DNA of 64,000 nt from an uncultured Candidatus Saccharibacteria bacterium (GTDB lineage Bacteria; Patescibacteriota; Saccharimonadia; Saccharimonadales; UBA4665), in contig CALBGR010000017.1 in the NCBI GenBank assembly GCA_937892705.1, forward strand, positions 62,001 to 126,000. The letters run 5' to 3'. The translations under genes and the position numbers were made by a program. Under the pieces are notes generated by a model. The model saw nothing but the letters and a program-made list of their open reading frames with translations. It ran no database searches and had not been told where the DNA came from. Positions 60,429 through 64,000 of the stretch are shown here, one piece after another (position 1 is the first letter of the stretch; every line of letters begins with the position of its first letter).

Positions 60429-61925
60429 ATGAAAACAATGTTAATCCTAATCGCACGAGTATCAGACATTGAGCAGCGTAAAGCACTACCCGCTCAAAAG
60501 CTACGGCTAGAGCAATATGCAAAAGTCAAAGATATGCCGTACAAGTACCACGAGTTTGATGAAAGTGCGTACAAAGACGCTCGGCATAAGTTCTCACAGT
60601 TGGTTGAGAATATAGCGGCAATGAAAGAACACGCCATAGTTGTGTTTGATAAAATAGACCGCTTTACCCGCGACGCATCACAGCGAGAAGTACGGATAAT
60701 GGGCAAGCTCGTAGAGCAAGGCAGAATTGAAATGCACTTCCCGTCAGACAACCTGTTTATTACGCAAAACTCGCCTGCCACTGATTTGTTCAGGCTCGGT
60801 ATTGGTATGCTGCTTGCAAAATACTATTCCGACACCAGCAGGGATAACGTCAAACGTCGCTTTGAGCAGATGTTGAACGATGGTATATGGGTTCATAGAG
60901 CACCCATTGGCTACAAGAACATCATAATAGGCGGCACACCGCAAAGACCAATCAAAGATATTGAGGTAGATGATGCAAAGGCACGCTACATAGTAAAAGC
61001 ATACGAGATGAGAGCACGTGGTATGTCCTACGCTGTCATTGCCAAAGAGTTGCACAAAATGGGCTTTCGTAGCAACATCTCAAACAGTAAAGCACCAAGT
61101 AAGCAGTTTCTTGAGCGTATATTAAGCAATCCGTTTTACTACGGCGTTATGGTACATTCTGGCAAAGAGTACCCACACAAGTACAAGCCACTTATAAGCC
61201 GTGCTTTATTCAATCAGGTGCAGCGTGTCCGTGATGAGCGTAAGCACACCAAAACCAAGTACGATAGCAAAGACTACACGCTCAAAAAGATAGTGAAGTG
61301 CGGCAGGTGCGGACGTGCCGTATCACCGTTCAAGGCTCGCAATACGGTTTACTTGCGTTGTGCAAACGCTCAGTGCGATAATCCTAATACAGCCGAGAGC
61401 CTAGTTATTGACGGCGTAACGGCAGATATAGGGTTTATAGACGTGCCTGAACAATGGTTAGACAAGGTTATAGCTGAGCTGCGTAGGCGGCACGATGACC
61501 AGCAAACGTACTATACGCAAAACATTGAACAAACTCGTACTGAATACGATAAGGTCAAAGAAAAAATGCGTAAGGTTTACTATGACCTGCTTGACGGACG
61601 TATTACACAGACCCTACACGATGAAATTGCAACTGACCTAGAAAAACGGCAGCAGGAATTGAATGACCGCCTAAAGTTGCTAACAAGTGATAACAAAGAC
61701 TTTCAAGTAACCGCCTCTTATCTGTTAGATTTAGCTCAGCGAGCAGAACAGCTATTTAATGAGAGCGATGAAGCGTTGCAAAACAAACTTTTGGAATACG
61801 TACTTTCAAACATTGAGCTAAAGGACAAAAAGTTGTCTTACATACTAAACGACCCCTTTAAGTCCATCGTTGAGGCAAAGAAAAAGAGCCTTTCGGCTCA
61901 TAATTCTAACATTTGGTGCGGGTGA
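60429..61925 (+). CDS. Large serine recombinase (integrase)
   Basis: 498 aa from the ATG at 60429, preceded by AAGGAG; the open frame upstream overlaps the replication gene and is not used. Resolvase domain with catalytic Ser in 'LIARVSDIEQRKALPAQ' and 'FDKIDRFTRDASQRE', recombinase domain ('APIGYKN...YAVIAKELHKMGFRS'), zinc ribbon ('VKCGRCGRAVSPFKARNTVY' and 'LRCANAQCDN'), then a coiled coil. The last 15 codons read through the attachment core into the 3' end of tRNA-Gly, whose CCA end they overlap; the stop lies inside the tRNA acceptor stem. It is probably the integrated-state form of a longer protein. Confidence 0.93.
   Translation: MKTMLILIARVSDIEQRKALPAQKLRLEQYAKVKDMPYKYHEFDESAYKDARHKFSQLVENIAAMKEHAIVVFDKIDRFTRDASQREVRIMGKLVEQGRIEMHFPSDNLFITQNSPATDLFRLGIGMLLAKYYSDTSRDNVKRRFEQMLNDGIWVHRAPIGYKNIIIGGTPQRPIKDIEVDDAKARYIVKAYEMRARGMSYAVIAKELHKMGFRSNISNSKAPSKQFLERILSNPFYYGVMVHSGKEYPHKYKPLISRALFNQVQRVRDERKHTKTKYDSKDYTLKKIVKCGRCGRAVSPFKARNTVYLRCANAQCDNPNTAESLVIDGVTADIGFIDVPEQWLDKVIAELRRRHDDQQTYYTQNIEQTRTEYDKVKEKMRKVYYDLLDGRITQTLHDEIATDLEKRQQELNDRLKLLTSDNKDFQVTASYLLDLAQRAEQLFNESDEALQNKLLEYVLSNIELKDKKLSYILNDPFKSIVEAKKKSLSAHNSNIWCG
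61881..61919 (+). repeat. Right attachment site (attR) and tRNA-Gly terminator
   Basis: Direct repeat partner of 55398-55436. On the minus strand GAGCC-GAAA-GGCTC-TTTTT forms the Rho-independent terminator of the tRNA-Gly gene, so the attachment core is that terminator. Confidence 0.75.
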
Positions 61926-61990
61926 CGGGACTCTAACCCGTGGCCTCATCCTTGGCAAGGATGCGCTCTAGACAACTGAGCTACACCCGC
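61914..61990 (-). tRNA. tRNA-Gly(GCC) with U19/A56
   Basis: Acceptor GCGGGTG/CACCCGC, D stem GCTC/GAGC, anticodon stem CATCC/GGATG, loop TTGCCAA (anticodon GCC), T stem ACGGG/CCCGT, encoded CCA. The D loop reads AGTTGTCTA (U at position 19) and the T loop TTAGAGT (A at 56), so the normal G19-C56 contact is replaced by a complementary U-A pair. Integration site of the neighbouring element. Confidence 0.93.
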
Positions 61991-62087
61991 GTAACAGGGA
62001 TGAATTATACCGAAAAGAGGCCACAGAAACAAGACTTTAATTACATCTTGAAGAATATGCACTTTTCTCTTAAAATAAGTGCTATAT

Positions 62088-62163
62088 GGCTCTTTAGCTC
62101 AGTTGGTAGAGCAGAGGCCTGAAGAGCCTTGTGTCCCCAGTTCGAGTCTGGGAGGAGCCACCA
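62088..62163 (+). tRNA. tRNA-Phe(GAA)
   Basis: Acceptor GGCTCTT/AGGAGCC, anticodon loop CTGAAGA with anticodon GAA, T-loop TTCGAGT, encoded CCA. Confidence 0.96.
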
Positions 62164-62165
62164 GG

Positions 62166-62196
62166 AAAAAACCCGATCTAAAGGATCGGGTTTTTT
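62166..62196 (+). terminator. Rho-independent terminator after tRNA-Phe
   Basis: AAAAAACCCGATC-TAAAG-GATCGGGTTTTTT, a 13-bp stem directly after the tRNA; it can work in both directions. Confidence 0.9.
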
Positions 62197-62225
62197 CTTT
62201 GGTTTCTCTCTGTTTCACCGAAATA

Positions 62226-62321
62226 CTACTTTTCGCTGTCGCGGTCTTTACCCATTCGCTCTTTCATTTCGTCGGTAGCTTTATTTTTTGTCTTTTTCAT
62301 CTTGTCTTTCATATCACCCAT
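62226..62321 (-). CDS. Small charged protein, 31 aa
   Basis: ATG at 62321 preceded by AAGGGAGAT. Product MGDMKDKMKKTKNKATDEMK followed by ERMGKDRDSEK: half the residues are Lys, Asp or Glu, with a heptad-like spacing reminiscent of CsbD-family stress proteins, but too short for a firm assignment. It lies in the 200-bp gap before the trehalase gene. Confidence 0.55.
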   Translation of the reverse strand: MGDMKDKMKKTKNKATDEMKERMGKDRDSEK

Positions 62322-62395
62322 AGTAATCTCCCTTCGTTTAGGATGTTTTTATTATGGGCTTATTAAAAGAAAGACGCTGTTAGCTATTTAATACC

Positions 62396-63730
62396 CTAAA
62401 TACGCTTATCAATAAATTCCTGACACAAACGCTCAAAAATTGCATTAGTCCAACCAAATCCAACTTGCGATGGATATACACCACGTACCGGCGGTTTTTC
62501 AGGGTTTACAACATTGTATTTTTCTAGAAACACTGCATGATTATTAAACCAATCCAGATTGGTCTTTAGCCATTTTATTGCAATCCTTTTCGCATCTTCG
62601 TTGTAGCCATAGCGCTGCAAACCTTTGATAACAATAAAGTGAAGCGGCGCCCAGCCATTTGGATGTGCCCACTGGGTTGGCAAAGAACCTGGTACATATT
62701 GCGCCAGCGGCAGTGCATCGGTCGTGGCAAGCCCACCTTTGTTCTCAAAACGACGCAAAGCTTTAACCATAAGCTGGGCCTGACGACCGTCTACCATACC
62801 AGCCCACATCGGGAAATAAGCAGCAAGCGAACTTACGCTTCCGCGTTTTTTCTTTACATAGTTATAGTCATAGTAAAGCCCGCGACTTTTATCCCACATG
62901 AGTTTATTCATCGTTTTAGCACGCTCTTTGGCTGCTAGCTCCCATTTTGCCTGTTCCCGCTTGTTGTCAAAAATCCGCGCTGCTGCTGCAAAATCCATTT
63001 CGTACTTGTACAGCAATGCGTTTAAGTCAACTGGCAAATAATCCAGTGCTCTGCGGTTAAACCGCGGCGTCATATCCCAGCCACTTTCAGCTTCTGCTAA
63101 ATCATGTAGCATATTTATGTCATAGTAGCGGCTCAACCCTTGATACACCTGACGCCAATGTGGCTTGGCGGGGCCCATCCAAACTGTTTGATACTCTTGC
63201 TTGGCAATTTCTATATGGTCCTTAAGCCAATCACGTCCTAGGTTGTACGCATGATAAACATCAAAAATATAACTGGTAAGCAGCGGCGGCTGGGAACGTC
63301 CCATCAAATAATTTCTTGAAGCGTTGGGCACAACATGAAAACGTTCAAGCATACTCTCGATGTTCTCCAACATGCCTATTACGAGGTCTTTATGCTCCGC
63401 ATCGAGCATACCCTGCACCATAAAGTACGTATCCCAATAATACATTTCATTAAAGTCAAACTCGTGACCCTCTTCACTCGCAGGTACTAAGTACGGGTTT
63501 GGCAATCCTATAAGACTGCCTTCGTCTTTTGGATTGTAGCGCTCGAGCTTCTTCCAATACGCACGTATATACGCCCGCGCTGGTTTTACCTCCTCAGCAG
63601 TCAACTCGTAATTACGACTCAAAGAGAACAGCCCGGTTTTGGTTTTCTTAACTATTTCTTTAGCTTTTCTACCTAGCATATATGGTTTTAGACTAGGGCG
63701 TAGAAAGAGCCAAGTCAAGAAAAAGCGCAA
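62396..63730 (-). CDS. Trehalase-like glycoside hydrolase (GH37)
   Basis: 444 aa from a TTG at 63730. The (alpha/alpha)6 barrel signature is present in 'HEFDFNEMYYWDTYFMVQGML' and 'TQWAHPNGWAPLHFIVIKGL', with 'VVPNASRNYLMGRSQPPLL' between. GH37 enzymes split trehalose into two glucose molecules. No signal peptide is evident, so it is probably cytoplasmic. It starts 7 nt after the stop of the small upstream gene. Confidence 0.85.
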   Translation of the reverse strand: MRFFLTWLFLRPSLKPYMLGRKAKEIVKKTKTGLFSLSRNYELTAEEVKPARAYIRAYWKKLERYNPKDEGSLIGLPNPYLVPASEEGHEFDFNEMYYWDTYFMVQGMLDAEHKDLVIGMLENIESMLERFHVVPNASRNYLMGRSQPPLLTSYIFDVYHAYNLGRDWLKDHIEIAKQEYQTVWMGPAKPHWRQVYQGLSRYYDINMLHDLAEAESGWDMTPRFNRRALDYLPVDLNALLYKYEMDFAAAARIFDNKREQAKWELAAKERAKTMNKLMWDKSRGLYYDYNYVKKKRGSVSSLAAYFPMWAGMVDGRQAQLMVKALRRFENKGGLATTDALPLAQYVPGSLPTQWAHPNGWAPLHFIVIKGLQRYGYNEDAKRIAIKWLKTNLDWFNNHAVFLEKYNVVNPEKPPVRGVYPSQVGFGWTNAIFERLCQEFIDKRI

Positions 63731-63736
63731 ACTTTT

Positions 63737-63904
63737 TTATATACTGGCGAGATGCCATAAATGACAATGTTGACAACGATATGACTTTACGCGACTACCA
63801 TAGCGATGGTATGTCACTGTCGCAGCGGTGTCTGCTGCTTTTTTCGTATCAAAAGCCAACTTTTCAGCACAAGGCAAAGGAGCATCTTCTTCTACTACCA
63901 TCAT
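63737..63904 (-). CDS. Small zinc-ribbon-like protein, 55 aa
   Basis: From the ATG at 63904 (MMVVEEDAP). The end 'GSRVKSYRCQHCHLWHLASI' has one CxxC pair and a WHL ending found in many short bacterial and phage proteins with a Cys/His metal site. TATACT (63911-63916) lies 6 nt before the ATG. Probably cotranscribed with the trehalase gene. Confidence 0.6.
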   Translation of the reverse strand: MMVVEEDAPLPCAEKLAFDTKKAADTAATVTYHRYGSRVKSYRCQHCHLWHLASI

Positions 63905-63992
63905 GATGTAAGTATACAAATTTATGTAGACAGCTTCACTCGCTCATAGTACTATTTAGGCAATAATAAGCATAAGCATTAAGAGGTAAGAA

Positions 63993-64000
63993 ATGCGCAA
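63993..64000 (+). CDS. Start of an unidentified gene (runs off window end)
   Basis: ATG at 63993 with GAGG six nt upstream; only MR and two bases of the third codon are visible. It follows the intergenic octamer GCATAAGC. Confidence 0.5.

Larger units (their letters stand above)
55398..61919 (+). mobile_element. Integrated element, ~6.5 kb, serine recombinase type with gene II-like replication protein
   Basis: Bounded by a 39-bp imperfect direct repeat (33/39 identical, first 19 bp identical) at 55398-55436 and 61881-61919, the right copy next to tRNA-Gly. Content: recombinase tail, terminator, CFI-box exported protein, XRE repressor with palindromic operators, excisionase-like protein, a 429-aa unknown, two small ORFs, a SpoVG-like protein, a gene II-like replication protein and a large serine recombinase. 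The predicted circle is 6,483 bp. There are no capsid, portal or terminase genes. It could be a satellite, an integrative plasmid or a filamentous-like prophage; I favour a small integrative element with rolling-circle replication. Confidence 0.75.

Noticed and set aside
1..64000. CRISPR arrays, restriction-modification or known anti-phage systems
   Set aside because: No regularly spaced repeats and no recognisable defence genes were seen; the only tandem repeats are the two short duplications near 27.45 kb.
1..64000. UGA recoding as in Gracilibacteria/Absconditabacteria
   Set aside because: Several well-identified genes (for example trhO) end naturally at TGA, and no conserved protein is interrupted by it.

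Overview
The window looks like chromosome of a Candidatus Saccharibacteria (TM7; Patescibacteria/CPR) or close relative. Reasons: the standard genetic code (TGA is used as a stop), small dense gene set, a shortened alanyl-tRNA synthetase, several CPR-type exported proteins (LysM-CHAP hydrolase, large one-TM ectodomain proteins, DUF916-like anchored proteins), and many genes whose -10 box lies only 5-10 nt before the ATG, so that transcripts would be leaderless. Assignment to the phylum is inference; there is no rRNA gene here.

Layout. 1-4.3 kb: start of an SBBP-repeat surface protein, tRNA-Val, two tRNA-Leu, a GlcD-type flavoprotein. 4.3-31.9 kb: mostly housekeeping on the minus strand: solute-binding protein, SecG, aminopeptidase P, UvrC, TrhO, L25, UvrA, exonuclease I, ObgE, LysM-CHAP hydrolase, an FtsA-like/ectodomain/RuvX/MltG envelope operon, a short AlaRS, MnmA. 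A predicted ~54-nt RNA with its own promoter and terminator lies at 27.35 kb. 32-42.3 kb: a surface locus with two DUF916-like membrane-anchored proteins, a PKD protein, and five exported paralogues that share a C-terminal ending resembling a divergent WxL domain, plus a fibre-like one-TM protein. 42.3-48.6 kb: a complete F1-type ATPase head and stalk (epsilon, beta, gamma, alpha, delta, b) with no a subunit and no normal c subunit. In the c position is a 300-aa protein with a signal peptide, an extracytoplasmic domain and a C-terminal two-helix hairpin with a c-type R-N-P loop but no proton-carrying carboxylate. 48.6-55.3 kb: cysteine desulfurase, TatD, MetRS, HIT protein, tRNA-Leu, tRNA-Cys and small membrane proteins. 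55.4-61.9 kb: a ~6.5 kb integrated element with a filamentous-phage gene II-like replication protein, SpoVG-like protein, XRE repressor, excisionase-like protein, CFI-box exported protein and a large serine recombinase, inserted in the terminator of a tRNA-Gly gene. 61.9-64 kb: tRNA-Gly, tRNA-Phe, a small charged protein, a GH37 trehalase-like enzyme and the first codons of another gene.

The two strongest leads are (1) the F1 ATPase apparently joined to an ectodomain-bearing c-like hairpin that cannot carry protons, which suggests a rotary or mechanical ATPase rather than an ATP synthase, and (2) the serine recombinase whose reading frame crosses the attachment site, so that excision would replace its last 8 residues with a 40-residue tail encoded at the other end of the element. 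The tRNA-Gly at the insertion site also carries a paired U19/A56 replacement of the G19-C56 tertiary pair.
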